From Flavobacteriaceae bacterium LYZ1037 (GTDB lineage: Bacteria > Bacteroidota > Bacteroidia > Flavobacteriales > Flavobacteriaceae): a stretch of DNA of 64,000 nt. The stretch lies in contig QFWS01000004.1 in assembly GCA_003144015.1 (NCBI GenBank), positions 62,001 to 126,000 on the forward strand. Direction: 5' to 3'. Position 1 is the first letter of the stretch; every line of letters starts with the position of its first letter. The position numbers were made by a program, and so were the translations under genes. The notes beneath the pieces are model-generated. The model did no database searches. It was not told the DNA's origin and saw only the letters and a program-made list of their open reading frames with translations. Below are positions 63,581 through 64,000 of this stretch, in pieces.

Positions 63581-64000
63581 ATGACATTAAGCACCTTTAA
63601 AAACGTATTTTTTTCTGCAGTATTTATAGCAACTACATTTGTTGGACATGCATCAGAAAACCCAGAGAACGAGAACGATAAAGAGTTCAATGCCAAAGAA
63701 ATGATTATGCATCACGTTAAGGATGCGCATGAGTTTCATGTTGTTGATTGGAATGGTAAACCAATTACCATTGCTTTACCTATTATTCTGTGGACAGATC
63801 AAGGATTAACAACCTTCATGTCTAGCGAGTTTCATCACGACGATTCAGGATCTCATATTGTAGAGAAAGATGGTATGAAATTCGTAAAATTTCACGAAAA
63901 AATATATCAGTTAGATGTTGATGCTCAGGAGGTTTCTTTCGATGCAGAACACCATCCAACTAATGCTAGCTTACCAACAGACTTGTCAATTACACGAAAT
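63581..64000 (+). CDS. atpB: F0F1 ATP synthase subunit A, 3'-truncated by the window end
   Basis: The first 140 residues are visible and the frame is open at the window end. It begins MTLSTFKNVFFSAVFIATTF, a signal-peptide-like segment, then a His/Glu/Asp-rich region (HHVKDAHEFHVVDWNGKPI, EFHHDDSGSHIVEKDG). Bacteroidota AtpB proteins characteristically carry this secreted-looking extension before the membrane core, which would lie beyond the window. The gene has its own consensus promoter. Confidence 0.88.
   Translation, partial: MTLSTFKNVFFSAVFIATTFVGHASENPENENDKEFNAKEMIMHHVKDAHEFHVVDWNGKPITIALPIILWTDQGLTTFMSSEFHHDDSGSHIVEKDGMKFVKFHEKIYQLDVDAQEVSFDAEHHPTNASLPTDLSITRN

Overview
The window is chromosomal DNA from a marine-type member of the Flavobacteriaceae (phylum Bacteroidota). 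The DNA is AT-rich, promoters follow the Bacteroidota pattern TTG - about 19 bp - TAnnTTTG rather than the E. coli pattern, and Shine-Dalgarno sequences are largely absent. Several phylum-specific families are present: DUF4175, DUF4837, DUF6909, DUF4254, DUF5687, and the gliding/type IX secretion lipoprotein SprE/PorW. The AtpB has a secreted-looking N-terminal extension typical of the phylum. No rRNA, tRNA, CRISPR array, insertion sequence or prophage was seen.

Region 1 (1-17 kb) is housekeeping. It holds a truncated DUF4175 gene, ybeY, mnmG flanked by two perfect parS-like palindromes, a SAM methyltransferase, an OmpH/Skp-like lipoprotein, holB (minus strand), pgk, an MltD-type lytic transglycosylase, a DUF4837 lipoprotein, tatA (minus strand), an M23 peptidase, a GH3-type adenylating enzyme and a DUF6909 protein.

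Region 2 (about 16.8-46.8 kb) is a large surface polysaccharide locus. It supplies dTDP-L-rhamnose (rfbB-A-C-D), UDP-ManNAcA (wecB, wecC), UDP-glucuronate with 4-epimerisation, and UDP-xylose. Embedded in it is a PAPS module (DUF2061 gene, cysC, cysD, cysN, cysQ) without any visible reductive sulfate genes, followed by an AlgI/AlgJ-like O-acetylation pair. Then come a polysaccharide-lyase-like lipoprotein, a Wzx-type flippase, a PAPS-type sulfotransferase, GT2 and WecG-type glycosyltransferases, two consecutive O-antigen ligase/polymerase-like membrane proteins, and a WcaJ/WbaP-type initiating transferase. A minus-strand GT4 + CapK-like pair closes it. My main inference is that this locus makes a sulfated, probably O-acetylated, acidic polysaccharide, with its own sulfate-donor supply built into the operon.

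Region 3 (46.9-52 kb) has purD, small membrane proteins, upp, a DUF4254 protein and a GT9 glycosyltransferase. Genes are tightly packed, and convergent partners overlap at their 3' ends.

Region 4 (52-56.3 kb) has a secreted mosaic protein with YadA-head-like 14-residue repeats and a C-terminal S74 intramolecular chaperone domain. Next to it is a membrane-anchored TPR/LuxR-type regulator. Three copies of interspersed intergenic repeats lie in and beside this region.

Region 5 (56.3-64 kb) has a PaaE-like oxidoreductase, an ABC exporter pair, sprE/porW, a bactofilin, atpZ, a DUF6168 gene and the 5' part of atpB, which has its own promoter and runs off the window.
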